From the NCBI GenBank assembly GCA_946610035.1, contig CAMOCC010000013.1, positions 1 to 47,527 on the forward strand: a stretch of 47,527 nt of DNA, in the 5' to 3' direction. A program made the translations under genes and the position numbers. Below, in pieces: positions 23,315 through 32,371 of this stretch (positions are counted from its first letter, which is position 1; every line of letters begins with the position of its first letter). Below the pieces are notes generated by a model. That model was not told the DNA's origin and made no database searches. It saw nothing but the letters and a program-made list of their open reading frames with translations. Source of the stretch: an uncultured Verrucomicrobiota bacterium (GTDB lineage: Bacteria; Verrucomicrobiota; Kiritimatiellia; RFP12; UBA1067).

Positions 23315-25165
23315 ATGCGTAAAATCTTCTTGATCGCGAGTCTGGCGCTGCTCGGCGGCGCGGGCGCATACGCGGTGACCCTCAGCGATTTCCATCCCGT
23401 CTACAAAGCGCAGATGGAGCGCGAAGGCGACAACGTCGTCCGCGTCAAGTTCCCGAGCGCCGAATGGGGCACCGGCATCAAGTGGGAGTCGAAGAAGGGC
23501 GCGGACTTCTCCAGCGCCAAGTGGCTCTCCGTCGATGTCGAGAACCTCTCGTCCAAGCGCCAGTCGCGCCTGACGATGCACGTCTCCGCAGGCGCGGCGG
23601 ACGGCGATTCGGGCGACCACGCCGTCGCGATCGAGAAGAAGAACAGGTCCGTCAACACTGGTGTCGGACTCAACCCTCACGAAAAGCGGACGATGCGCCT
23701 CCTCCTTACGCATCCCGCCATATACGGCGCGCCCGAAAACGGGCGCGGTCCGTATGTCATCGACACGTCCCACGTGACCTCCATCCACTTCCAGATGCAG
23801 TGGCCATACGAGGACGAAGTCGACGATCTCGCCGATCTGCGCATCTCGAACCTCCGCCTTGAAGGCGAAGTCGACGCTGCTCGGCACGTCGACCCCGACA
23901 AGTATTTCCCGTTCATCGACAAGTACGGACAGTTCGCCCACGCCGACTGGCGCTTCAAGGTGAAGGACGACGCGACGCTCAAGAAGGACCTTGCGGCCGA
24001 GCTTCAGCGCCTCAAGCCCGCGCCCGAAACATGGGATTCCTTCGGCGGCTGGAAGGACGGTCCGACGCTCAAGGCGACAGGCAGCTTCCGCACCGAGAAG
24101 GTCAACGGAAAGTGGTGGCTGGTGACTCCCGAAGGACACCTCTTCTTTTCCGTCGGACTCGACGTCACACGCACGATGACTGACATCACCGACGGCTCCA
24201 AGCACCCCGACTGGTACGAGACAAAGGTGCCGGCCGACGGCAAGATGCCTTTTACTCTCTGGAACCTAGAAAAGAAGTTCGGCAAGAAGGACTATGCCGA
24301 CGAATACTACGACTTCGTCTTGAAGCGCTTCGACTCGTGGGGACTCAACTCTATCGGCAACTGGAGCGCGCCCGAACTCTACCTCAAGTCCAGGAAACCA
24401 TACGCTCTCTCCGTCCTTGAGCGCGCAAAGGGCGTCAAGCGCATGACGAAGTTCCACCTTTACGACTTCTCCGACCCCAACTTCGAGCGCAACATGCGCG
24501 CCGCAATCCGCGAAAGATTTGCAAAGGAACCCGCGCTCGCGCACGCCGCAAAGGACCCGATGTGCATCGGCTTCTTCATCGACAACGAACTTCAGTTCCA
24601 CCGCTGGATCCCCGACGTCGGAGAAGGGCGCGCTGCGGCGTCCGTCGATCTCTACTTCCGCATCTGCCGCGAGGAGCTTAACCGCCTCGCGCCCGGCAAG
24701 CTCTACCTCGGCAGCCGCTTCGTCGGATTCCGCCAGCCCGGCATCCTCTGGCGCACTGCGGCGAAGTACTGTGACGTCATAACCGTCAACGCCTACGGCA
24801 ACTCGGTCTACAACATCTCCAAGAAGATCTTCCCGAAGGGCGTCGAAAAGCCGATCATGATCGGCGAGTTCCACTACGGCTGCTACGACCGCGGCATGTT
24901 CAAGCCAGGCCTTGCGCCGGTCTGCGACCAGCTGGAGCGCGCCCGCAGCTTCACGCGCTTCGTCGAGGGCTGCCTCCAGCATCCGCTCTTCGTCGGCTGC
25001 CACTGGTTCCAGTACCGCGACCAGCCTCTGCTCGGACGCGGCGACGGCGAGGCGTATCAGATCGGGTTCGTCGACGTCTGCGACAGGCCCTATCCGGAGC
25101 TGTGCCGCGCCGCGCGCAAGCTCGGCGGCGAGATCTACGAGAAGCGTTCCAAGGGCGTTTGGTAA
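23315..25165 (+). CDS. GH50-like glycosidase, secreted (3 of 3)
   Basis: 616 aa with a signal peptide (MRKIFLIASLALLGGAGAYA) and an SD (GAAGGAAAGGA). The N-terminal CBM-like domain (DVENLSSKRQSRLTMHVSAG... DLRISNLRLEGE) and barrel (PFIDKYGQFAHADW, FGGWKDGPTLKATGSFRT) are very close to the GH part of the 7495 fusion. Candidate catalytic residues are E425 (FFIDNE) and E518 (IMIGEFHYG). The C-terminus (FVDVCDRPYPELCRAARKL) stops where the 7495 protein continues into its lyase half, so that gene probably arose from a copy like this one. It is followed after 21 nt by the GH3 gene. Confidence 0.87.
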   Translation: MRKIFLIASLALLGGAGAYAVTLSDFHPVYKAQMEREGDNVVRVKFPSAEWGTGIKWESKKGADFSSAKWLSVDVENLSSKRQSRLTMHVSAGAADGDSGDHAVAIEKKNRSVNTGVGLNPHEKRTMRLLLTHPAIYGAPENGRGPYVIDTSHVTSIHFQMQWPYEDEVDDLADLRISNLRLEGEVDAARHVDPDKYFPFIDKYGQFAHADWRFKVKDDATLKKDLAAELQRLKPAPETWDSFGGWKDGPTLKATGSFRTEKVNGKWWLVTPEGHLFFSVGLDVTRTMTDITDGSKHPDWYETKVPADGKMPFTLWNLEKKFGKKDYADEYYDFVLKRFDSWGLNSIGNWSAPELYLKSRKPYALSVLERAKGVKRMTKFHLYDFSDPNFERNMRAAIRERFAKEPALAHAAKDPMCIGFFIDNELQFHRWIPDVGEGRAAASVDLYFRICREELNRLAPGKLYLGSRFVGFRQPGILWRTAAKYCDVITVNAYGNSVYNISKKIFPKGVEKPIMIGEFHYGCYDRGMFKPGLAPVCDQLERARSFTRFVEGCLQHPLFVGCHWFQYRDQPLLGRGDGEAYQIGFVDVCDRPYPELCRAARKLGGEIYEKRSKGVW

Positions 25166-25186
25166 GTATTCCAGGAGTATAGTAAT

Positions 25187-27376
25187 ATGTATTGCAGAAA
25201 ATTGATAACGGCAGTCTCAATTGCCGCGGCAGGGCTATCCGCTGCGGCGCTTACGGACGTGGAGATCGACGAACTCCTCTCGCGCATGACGCTGGAGGAG
25301 AAGGTCGGACAGATGGTCCAGGTCAGCTCCGGCGGCAAAAGTGCCGCGGAAGCCGAAGACGGAAGCGGACGCAAGATCGACGCTGTTCTTGCCGGACAAA
25401 TCCGCAATGGCGAGATTGGAAGCCTGCTTGGCGCGTGCGGAGTAAAGAACTTCAACGCCTTCCAGAAGATCGCCGTCGAGGAGTCGCGCCTTGGCATTCC
25501 ACTGATGGTCGGCCACGACATGATCCACGGCGTCTTCACCCAGCTCCCGATTCCGCTCGCGCTCAGCTGCGCGTGGGACGAGGAACTCTGGCGCAAGGGC
25601 GGCGAGCTGATAGCACGCGAGACTCCGCTCAAGGGCGCGAACTGGACCTTTACTCCGATGGTCGACATCTCGCGCGATCCCCGCTGGGGACGCATCGCCG
25701 AGAGCGCTGGACAGGACGCGCTCGTCGCATCGCGCATGAGCGCCGCGCTCGTCAGGGGCGTCCAGACGAAGGACGTCGCACATCCCATCGCCGCGTGCCT
25801 CAAGCACTTCGTCGGCTACGGCGCCGCGATGTCCGGACGCGACTACAACGAAGTCGAGATGAGCGAGTCGACGCTCAGGAACGTCTATCTTCCGCCTTTC
25901 GCTGCCGGCATCGACGCGGGCGCACTCACGGTCATGCCCGCGTTCCACACGTTCAACGGCGTGCCGTGCAGCGTAAACAAGTGGCTCCTCTCCGACATAC
26001 TTCGCGGCGAACTCGGCTTCAAGGGCATGACGATTTCCGACTACAACGCCGTTGGCGAGTGCGCCTGGCCTGACCACCATGGCGTTGCAGACGGAGACGA
26101 GTCCGTTTCCGCAATGGCCGTTGCCGCGGGGATGGATCAGGACATGATGGCGGAATCTTATATGAAGACGCTCGCCTCGGCCGTAAAGAAGGGCCTTGTC
26201 CCCGAAAAGGCAGTTGACGGCTGCGTCCGCAACATCCTCCGCGTGAAGAACGCCCTCGGACTCTTCGAAAAGCCCTACATCGACGAGGCCGCCGCAAAGG
26301 CGGGCGTCGACTGGAAGGCGGACGCTGCGCTTGCGCGCGAGGCCGCCGCCAGGTCGGCTGTCCTGCTCAAGAACAACGGCGCACTGCCGCTCAAGCCCGG
26401 GATTAAGGTCGCGCTTGTCGGACCTGGTGCTGACGATCTCTGGCACACCGTAGGCTGCTGGGCGACGTGGGCCGAGAACACGAGCAATCCGACGCTTGTC
26501 GACGGACTCAAGGCCGACGGCGTTGACTTCAAGTACGTCAAGGCCTACGGGTTCAGAGGCGGCAAGGTAGATGTTGCGGCAATACAGTCCGCCGCCGCCA
26601 GCGCAGATGTCGTCATCGCATGCTTCGGCGAGCAGGGACGCGACGCCGGCGAAAACAACAGCCGCATGGACCTGTCGCTTCCCAAGGTCCAGCTTGACGC
26701 AATCGACGCGATCAAGGCGACCGGCAAGCCGTTCGTCGCAGTGCTCATGAACGGAAGGCCGCTGGCCATCCCAGAGCTCGCCGAGGCTGCGGACGCGATA
26801 CTGGAGGCGTGGAACCCGGGCACCAGCGGAGGCTGGGGCATTGCGGACGTCCTCACAGGTCGCATTAACCCTTCGGGCCGCCTCACGACCGAGTTTCCAT
26901 ACGCTACGGGACAGTGTCCGCTTTACTACAACAAAACGCGCACGGGACGTCCGCACAAGGAAGGCGAACGCTGGACCACGCGCTATATCGACGGCCCCTA
27001 CGGCGCGCTTTATCCCTTCGGCTACGGCTTGACCTATACTACGTTCGAGTATTCGGACGAGAAGGTCGTAGTTGATGGAGACAAGCTCGTCTTCACGGCG
27101 AAGATACGCAACACTGGTTCGCGCGAAGGCGTAGAAACGGTTCAGGCGTACACGCGTCAGCTCGTCGCCGTCGAGTCGCGTCCAGTCCGCGAACTGCGCG
27201 GATGGAAGCGCGTGGCGCTCGCGCCAGGCGAGGAGTCCGTCGTCGCAATCGAAGTGCCGCTCGCGAACCTCGACTACTGGGCCGCCTCGCGCAAGGTCGC
27301 GGCCTCGGGCGAGTTCGAGGCTTGGATCGCCCCCGATTCCACAAAGGGCAGGAAACTTGGATTCGCGATTAAGTAA
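25187..27376 (+). CDS. GH3 beta-glycosidase (BglX-like), secreted
   Basis: 729 aa, a typical GH3 length. Signal peptide MYCRKLITAVSIAAAGLSAAA. The N-terminal (beta/alpha)8 domain has KVGQMVQV, RDPRWGRIAE, KHFVGYG and the nucleophile Asp285 in KGMTISDYNA. The alpha/beta sandwich domain follows (SAVLLKNNGALPLKPG, WNPGTSGGWGIADVLTGRINPSGRL, FGYGLTYTTFEY), and a C-terminal fibronectin-III-like domain closes the protein (VEVPLANLDYW region). GH3 enzymes remove terminal beta-linked glucose, xylose or related sugars. In context it would trim oligosaccharides released by the GH50-like enzyme with which it is co-transcribed. A 10-bp stem-loop follows the stop. Confidence 0.92.
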   Translation: MYCRKLITAVSIAAAGLSAAALTDVEIDELLSRMTLEEKVGQMVQVSSGGKSAAEAEDGSGRKIDAVLAGQIRNGEIGSLLGACGVKNFNAFQKIAVEESRLGIPLMVGHDMIHGVFTQLPIPLALSCAWDEELWRKGGELIARETPLKGANWTFTPMVDISRDPRWGRIAESAGQDALVASRMSAALVRGVQTKDVAHPIAACLKHFVGYGAAMSGRDYNEVEMSESTLRNVYLPPFAAGIDAGALTVMPAFHTFNGVPCSVNKWLLSDILRGELGFKGMTISDYNAVGECAWPDHHGVADGDESVSAMAVAAGMDQDMMAESYMKTLASAVKKGLVPEKAVDGCVRNILRVKNALGLFEKPYIDEAAAKAGVDWKADAALAREAAARSAVLLKNNGALPLKPGIKVALVGPGADDLWHTVGCWATWAENTSNPTLVDGLKADGVDFKYVKAYGFRGGKVDVAAIQSAAASADVVIACFGEQGRDAGENNSRMDLSLPKVQLDAIDAIKATGKPFVAVLMNGRPLAIPELAEAADAILEAWNPGTSGGWGIADVLTGRINPSGRLTTEFPYATGQCPLYYNKTRTGRPHKEGERWTTRYIDGPYGALYPFGYGLTYTTFEYSDEKVVVDGDKLVFTAKIRNTGSREGVETVQAYTRQLVAVESRPVRELRGWKRVALAPGEESVVAIEVPLANLDYWAASRKVAASGEFEAWIAPDSTKGRKLGFAIK

Positions 27377-27384
27377 GTAGTATC

Positions 27385-27419
27385 CGCAGGTGCCGTCATG
27401 TCAGCCGATGGCACCTGCG
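27385..27419 (+). terminator. Stem-loop after the GH3 gene
   Basis: CGCAGGTGCC (27385-27394) and GGCACCTGCG (27410-27419) form a perfect 10-bp stem with a 15-nt loop, 9 bp after the GH3 stop. Only a short, mixed T tract follows. A new promoter starts right after it, so it probably separates two transcription units. Confidence 0.6.
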
Positions 27420-27424
27420 TGACC

Positions 27425-27453
27425 TTTGCAACTCGTGTCATTTTTAATATAAT
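27425..27453 (+). promoter_or_regulatory. Promoter of the third beta-helix gene
   Basis: TTTGCA (27425-27430), 17 bp, TATAAT (27448-27453). It lacks the TTCGGTTTTGG direct repeats found before the other two beta-helix genes, so this unit is probably regulated differently. AGGGAGG precedes the ATG at 27479. Confidence 0.6.
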
Positions 27454-27478
27454 TTAACCAGCAGCAGGGAGGTACAAC

Positions 27479-30019
27479 ATGAGCACCAACACCGTTCGTT
27501 ACTTAGCGACCGCGTTAGCGGCTGCCACTGCATTATTAACTGTCCGCGCTACAGACTACTACGTTGGCGGCGAAAACGCGAGCGACGGTAATGATGGCTC
27601 TTCCGCCGCTCCTTTCGCGACAATTGACAAGGCGGTTATTACAGCAAGGAACGCAAATGATGTTATCCATGTCGCTGAAGGCCAATATGAAACATGCAAC
27701 CAAACCTATTTGGATTGGGATGCAAGCGAGCATTCTGACAATAACGATAAAATCGTTTGGTGGGGCCCAAAGCTTGTTTGCAAGTTGCTAGGAGAAGGCC
27801 AGTCACGAGATCGAGTCGTTTTGAAATCACGCGGACAGTATCGAACCCTTCGAATGGCGGAAAATGCTTGGGTGGAGAATGTTACTATTGTTGGGGAAGG
27901 CACATTTAAGGCGGACTTAGGCGGCTCCATAGAGATTAGTGGAGGTGTTCTAACCAACTGCATTGTACGAGGAGGGACATCCCGTGCGAAAGGGAATGTT
28001 TCTGGCGGAAACATATATGTCAACAATGTTAATGCTATTGTTGATGATTGTGAGATAATTGGGGGATGTGCAACTAATCGAGGTGGAAATGTATATTTAG
28101 ATAGAGGTATTGTTCGAAACTGCATAATACGAGATGGCATTTGCACAAATAATGTGGGGGGGAATGTCTATCAGTATCAAGGTATTATTTCAAACTGCGT
28201 CATTAGTGGTGGCGTTGCTGATAAGGACGGAGGAAATGTTCGTATGAATGGCAGCGGCATTATGGTCGACTGCGTAATTACTGATGGTAAAATAATTTCA
28301 ACCAGTGGTGATAAAAAAGGCGCAAATGTCTATATGGATTCCACATCTAAGATGTCTCGCTGCCACTTAAGAGGGGGCGTTCATGCGTCTTACGATGGTG
28401 GCAGTCTTTGCGTTTATAGTGCAGAAGTCGTTGTTGAGGATTGCATTATTGACGGTTCTAGTTGTGGCGGCGTTCTTCTTGGCTCGGCTGCTTCATTTTA
28501 TAACTGTTCAATCGTCGCAAATCAAAAATATGGAGTTTGGGCTTGGTCTGGGGCTAAAAACACCCATTTTTACAACACCGTTATCTATGGAAACAAGAAA
28601 TCGAATTCATCTAATGGAGACTGGAATGGAGATATGCCTACAATAAAAGATTCAGCAGTATTTGAGCATTGTGCAGTCACAAAATCTGAGTCTCGTTTTA
28701 GCAAAACACCGTATTCTTCGATTGTTTTATTAGATGGAGACGAAAGTTTTGTAGATTATGCCAATGGCATGTATTCGCCTGCATTGGGCAGCGCTTTGGT
28801 TGATGCGGGATGTAAAGATCCTCGCCAGGATAAGTCAACGACCGATTTGCACGGACATGCACGTGTCAATGGGGATGCCGTTGATATCGGATGCTATGAA
28901 TTGAAGCGTGTCTGCGTGAATGAGAATACAACAGGTGCAGTTGAACCATACGACACCCGTGAAACAGCATTGGCCACAATACAAGAAGCTCTTGCTGTTA
29001 CAGATGCAACGGTCATACAAGTCTATCCAGGCACCTATACAACTACAAGTCAGATGACGATTTCAAATCCCGTTCTCATAAGAGGCGTTCCATCAGGATC
29101 GGATGAGGTAATTGTCAAGAATACATCAACGGCTACTGGTTCCAATCCTTACTGCCGCGTATTTGAGTTGAATAATTCCGAGGTGAAGATAGAGAACCTC
29201 GTTTTGGAAAATGGACAGGTTTACAACCAAAACGGCGGCAATCTCCGAATCGCCGCTGGCGTTGCATCGAAATGTGTTATTCGCGGTGGACTCGTTTTCC
29301 CTAATCCTAATGTTAATGTAGACAACACCCTTGCGTCGGGGGCTGGTGTTGAGGTTTCTGGTAAAGGAGTCTTGACACATTGTGTTGTGACGAACAATGT
29401 TGTTAATGGAACGGCAAAGGACTCGAATTATGCGTATGCAGGTGGTGCAGTTTTTGTTCCGTATGGCGCTGCTCCGAAAATTAGCAACTGCCTTGTTGCG
29501 TTCAATACTTATGCTCCAACCGTTTCTTCTGTAGCTGGTTCTGCCGGTATACGATGCGGCGGATCAAACGAAACAGCTGTATTTGAGAATGTTACCGTTG
29601 TCTCAAATGTCGTGAATGGAACTATATCACCTAATTCGGCTGGAATGTATTGCACGTCATGGTCGACTACTGTCCGCAATTGCGTATTTGCGGGGAACTA
29701 TGTGACAGGCACTGATTCATTGTCTGCGGCATATTTCCAAAATCAAGGCCATATGAATGTCCGTAACTGCGCAATGGATGTCGTTGACACTCATTATACG
29801 TCTAATATTGTCCAAGGAACGCCTGATGATTTCTTCAAGGACTTTGCAAATGGGGACTTTAGGCCTCGTACCGGTGGCAAGCTCTACAACAAGGGCGCCA
29901 CGCCAAGCATTTCCACCTCTGTCGACCTGCTGGGGAATCCGCGTGCGTTTGGCAGGACGATTGATATCGGCTGCTATGAAAGTCAGGTTCGGCCTGGAGT
30001 CATAATGATCTTTTATTGA
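27479..30019 (+). CDS. Secreted two-lobed beta-helix protein without PKD domain (3 of 3)
   Basis: 846 aa, signal peptide MSTNTVRYLATALAAATALLTVRATDYYVGG. Lobe 1 parallels the paralogues (GEGQSRDRVVLKSRGQYRTLRMA, GGNVYQYQG, KKGANVYMDSTSKMSRC) and ends AVDIGCYELKR. Instead of a PKD domain it passes directly into lobe 2 (VYPGTYTTTSQMTISNPVLIRG, ENGQVYNQNGGNLRIAAG) and closes TIDIGCYESQVRPGVIMIFY. The DNA is clearly more A/T-rich at third positions than the surrounding enzyme genes, suggesting a separate, more recent origin. It lies just upstream of a GH2 gene, repeating the beta-helix-then-glycosidase pattern. Confidence 0.85.
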   Translation: MSTNTVRYLATALAAATALLTVRATDYYVGGENASDGNDGSSAAPFATIDKAVITARNANDVIHVAEGQYETCNQTYLDWDASEHSDNNDKIVWWGPKLVCKLLGEGQSRDRVVLKSRGQYRTLRMAENAWVENVTIVGEGTFKADLGGSIEISGGVLTNCIVRGGTSRAKGNVSGGNIYVNNVNAIVDDCEIIGGCATNRGGNVYLDRGIVRNCIIRDGICTNNVGGNVYQYQGIISNCVISGGVADKDGGNVRMNGSGIMVDCVITDGKIISTSGDKKGANVYMDSTSKMSRCHLRGGVHASYDGGSLCVYSAEVVVEDCIIDGSSCGGVLLGSAASFYNCSIVANQKYGVWAWSGAKNTHFYNTVIYGNKKSNSSNGDWNGDMPTIKDSAVFEHCAVTKSESRFSKTPYSSIVLLDGDESFVDYANGMYSPALGSALVDAGCKDPRQDKSTTDLHGHARVNGDAVDIGCYELKRVCVNENTTGAVEPYDTRETALATIQEALAVTDATVIQVYPGTYTTTSQMTISNPVLIRGVPSGSDEVIVKNTSTATGSNPYCRVFELNNSEVKIENLVLENGQVYNQNGGNLRIAAGVASKCVIRGGLVFPNPNVNVDNTLASGAGVEVSGKGVLTHCVVTNNVVNGTAKDSNYAYAGGAVFVPYGAAPKISNCLVAFNTYAPTVSSVAGSAGIRCGGSNETAVFENVTVVSNVVNGTISPNSAGMYCTSWSTTVRNCVFAGNYVTGTDSLSAAYFQNQGHMNVRNCAMDVVDTHYTSNIVQGTPDDFFKDFANGDFRPRTGGKLYNKGATPSISTSVDLLGNPRAFGRTIDIGCYESQVRPGVIMIFY

Positions 30020-30055
30020 TAGAAATTCACGGATATAATGGAATCGAAATCGTAT

Positions 30056-31981
30056 ATGAGAGTAATCGCAACAACTCTAGCCGCTATTGCTTCGCTTAAC
30101 TTGATCGCGGCGGAAACTTCAGCTAGGTCTATTGTCTCGCTGTCCGGCAAGGGATGGATGTGCGACGGCGAGGAGGTCTGCATTCCGCATACGTGGAATT
30201 CGCTGGACGGAGCGGACGGCTCGCCGGAGGGTGACGCGCCGCCGGAGCGTGGAATGTCGATCGCCGCGGAATCGTATGTCCGCAAGGCGGCGCGCTATTC
30301 GCGTCCGCTTCCGAATCCCACAGCCGGACGTCGACAGTTCGTCCGCTTCGATGGCGTCTCCCGCGTGGCCGAGATCTACGTGAACGGGCAGTTCGCTGGG
30401 CGCCACGCCGGCGCGTTCACCGCGTTTGCGTTCGAGGTGACGCGGCTTCTGCAGCCGTCGGACAACGTGATGGAGGTTGTTGTCGACAACAGGTGGAATC
30501 CCGAAGTCGCCCCGCTGTCGGCGGACTACACGCTCTTCGGCGGAATCTACCGCGACGTGGAATGGATCGAGACGCCGCAGGTGTGCATCGACCCGGTGAC
30601 TGACGGCGCGTGCGGCGTGGAGGTGGACGCGAAGGCGGATGGTTCTGTGCACGCGCGGATACGGGTGCTCGGCGGACCAGACGAGGAGCGCGACTTCAGG
30701 ATCGAGAATCCCGAGCTCTGGTCGCCGGAGAATCCGAAGCTCTACGAGGAGACGTTCAGGATCGCAAGCGGAGACGAGGTGAAGGTGCGCTTCGGCTTCC
30801 GCACAGTCGAGTTCCGGGAGGACGGCTTCTACCTCAACGGCGTCAGGCGCAAGCTAAGGGGCGTAAACAGGCATCAGGACGCGGGGCTTTGCGGCTGGGC
30901 GGCGAAGCGCGAGGACGAGGATCGTGACTTCGCGCTGATCGCCGAAGTCGGCGCGGATGCTGTCCGTCTCGCGCACTATCCGCAGAGCCAACACGTCTAC
31001 GACATCTGCGACGAGAAGGGGATACTGGTGTGGAGCGAGGTTCCGGCGACGAACTGGCTCACGGACTCGCCCGAGTTCAGGTCCAACCTCGTCGCGCAGG
31101 CGCGCGAGATGGTCGCGCAGATGAGGAACCATCCGTGCGTATTCGCGTGGAGCGTCTTCAACGAGATATACAACGACGTTCCGCAGGAGATGGCGGAGGA
31201 GGGCTGGATGGAGCGTATGCTCGCGGAAGTGCGGGACGCCGTGAAGGCGGACGATCCGACGCGTCCAGTCGTCGCCGCGTCGGACCGGCCGGCGAAGCGC
31301 GCACTCAACGACATCCCAGAGCAACTTGCGTTCAACGCGTATCCTGGCTGGTACGGCGGCACGGCGATGGAGGAGGACTGCTCCAGCTGGTTCGCGGCAT
31401 CGAGGCGGAATATCCTCTGCATATCCGAGTATGGCGCGGGAGGAAATCCGTTCGAGCATCTCGATCCGCTGCCAGCGGGGCGGCTAGACCCGGGCGGGGC
31501 GATACACCCCGAGGAGACCCAGGTGAAGCTGCATGCGGCGGACCTGCGCGCTATCCAGGGCGAGCCGCGCCTGTGGGGTGCATTCATCTGGGCCATGTTC
31601 GACTTCGCCGCGGATGCGCGACGCGAAGGCGGCAAGAACGGCATAAACGACAAGGGACTTGTGACGCGCGACCGCGCGGTGAAGAAGGACGTGTTCTACT
31701 TCTACAAGGCCAACTGGTCGAAGGAGCCTGTGCTGCACGTCTGCTCGCAGCGTGCGGAGGAAACGGCGAACGCAACGTGCACGGTGGTCGGCTTCTGCAA
31801 CGCTGGTCCAGTAACGCTCGTCGTAAACGGAGAGGTCGTCGGCACGCAGTCGCCCGATTCGGTCAAGGTCGTCACCTGGTCCGACGTGCCGCTGCGCGAA
31901 GGGGAGAACGAGGTGGTGCTGAAGGCGTCCGACGGACTCTGCTCGCGCCGCATGATCCGTAGACGCCAGCTCACGTACTGA
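30056..31981 (+). CDS. GH2 glycosidase (beta-galactosidase/glucuronidase type), secreted
   Basis: The track starts at 30038, where the ATG overlaps a TATAAT. ATG 30056 gives a cleaner signal peptide (MRVIATTLAAIASLNLIAAETSA), so 641 aa is preferred; neither start has a good SD. Domains in order: sugar-binding jelly roll (VCIPHTWNSLDGADG, FVRFDGVSRVAEIYVNGQFAGRHAGAF), immunoglobulin-like linker (ENPELWSPENPKLYEE, FGFRTVEF), then a TIM barrel with GVNRHQD. Acid/base is Glu370 (SVFNE) and nucleophile Glu458 (CISEYGAGG), followed by a short C-terminal beta domain. The compact size is like small GH2 beta-galactosidases and beta-glucuronidases; specificity cannot be told. It closes the saccharolytic locus. 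Confidence 0.9.
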   Translation: MRVIATTLAAIASLNLIAAETSARSIVSLSGKGWMCDGEEVCIPHTWNSLDGADGSPEGDAPPERGMSIAAESYVRKAARYSRPLPNPTAGRRQFVRFDGVSRVAEIYVNGQFAGRHAGAFTAFAFEVTRLLQPSDNVMEVVVDNRWNPEVAPLSADYTLFGGIYRDVEWIETPQVCIDPVTDGACGVEVDAKADGSVHARIRVLGGPDEERDFRIENPELWSPENPKLYEETFRIASGDEVKVRFGFRTVEFREDGFYLNGVRRKLRGVNRHQDAGLCGWAAKREDEDRDFALIAEVGADAVRLAHYPQSQHVYDICDEKGILVWSEVPATNWLTDSPEFRSNLVAQAREMVAQMRNHPCVFAWSVFNEIYNDVPQEMAEEGWMERMLAEVRDAVKADDPTRPVVAASDRPAKRALNDIPEQLAFNAYPGWYGGTAMEEDCSSWFAASRRNILCISEYGAGGNPFEHLDPLPAGRLDPGGAIHPEETQVKLHAADLRAIQGEPRLWGAFIWAMFDFAADARREGGKNGINDKGLVTRDRAVKKDVFYFYKANWSKEPVLHVCSQRAEETANATCTVVGFCNAGPVTLVVNGEVVGTQSPDSVKVVTWSDVPLREGENEVVLKASDGLCSRRMIRRRQLTY

Positions 31982-31994
31982 AAATTGTTGTGTA

Positions 31995-32020
31995 CAGGCC
32001 TGCGGGCGGGATTTTCCGCC
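31995..32020 (+). repeat. Repeat A, partial copy 3
   Basis: CAGGCCTGCGGGCGG followed by GATTTTCCGC, matching the core and downstream flank of copy 1 (4881-4902). It starts 13 bp after the stop of the last saccharolytic gene, mirroring copy 2 before the first. Confidence 0.65.
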
Positions 32021-32088
32021 ATTACCGAAAGGACGCATGCGCCATTGACGCAGATACGCCAATGGTGTATTTAGTTATGTGAGGATGG

Positions 32089-32124
32089 TGTCAAAAGGTC
32101 TGCGTTTTCACTAACCTTTTGACA
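32089..32124. repeat. Perfect 11-bp inverted repeat
   Basis: TGTCAAAAGGT (32089-32099) and ACCTTTTGACA (32114-32124) with a 14-nt loop. It may be a terminator-like or mobile-repeat structure. There is no T-run. Confidence 0.5.
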
Positions 32125-32140
32125 TTGGTGGGTGGAGATA

Positions 32141-32243
32141 CGGCTGGCGGTGGAACGCCAGCCCTACCGGCGCGGCGGGCGGAGCTGGAAGCTCCACCTC
32201 CTCTTGGATGTGTCGGGGAGGGCGATGGAACAACGACCCTACC
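32141..32243 (+). repeat. Repeat B, one full and one degenerate unit
   Basis: CGGCTGGCGGTGGAACGCCA, then CCCTACCGGCGCGGCGGGCG and GGAGC-TGGAA-GCTCC, match the 5801-6080 array. The shared tail CTTGG(G)ATGTGTCGGGGA is also present. A degenerate unit, GGCGATGGAACAACGACCCT, follows at 32221. Confidence 0.8.
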
Positions 32244-32319
32244 ATTTCTGCTGGGGTAGTTTTTGTCAAGTAGATACTCTTTTGTGGCTCAAAAATTGTC
32301 AAAAATCTTTATTTGCGGG

Positions 32320-32349
32320 TTGATTTTTTGACGTGGGATATGCTATAAT
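32320..32349 (+). promoter_or_regulatory. Promoter of the second ATPase gene
   Basis: TTGATT (32320-32325), 18 bp, TATAAT (32344-32349), followed by AAAGG and the ATG at 32372. Confidence 0.55.
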
Positions 32350-32371
32350 TTGCCGCGAAAGGCTAAAGTAT

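Larger units (their letters stand above)
31982..32371. other. Intergenic stretch holding repeats A and B
   Basis: No gene is visible. The stretch contains a partial repeat A (31995-32020), a 6-bp inverted repeat CCATTG/CAATGG (about 32042-32065), an 11-bp inverted repeat (32089-32124), repeat B (32141-32243) and the ATPase promoter (32320-32349). Confidence 0.6.

Noticed and set aside
25235-26956. 573-aa minus-strand ORF over the GH3 gene
   Set aside because: Shadow of a clearly recognisable GH3 enzyme.
30034-30039. TATAAT as a separate promoter for the GH2 gene
   Set aside because: No -35 at a suitable distance (TTGATA is only 12 bp away), and the GH2 gene follows the beta-helix gene closely enough to be co-transcribed. 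I used the box only as an argument about the start codon.
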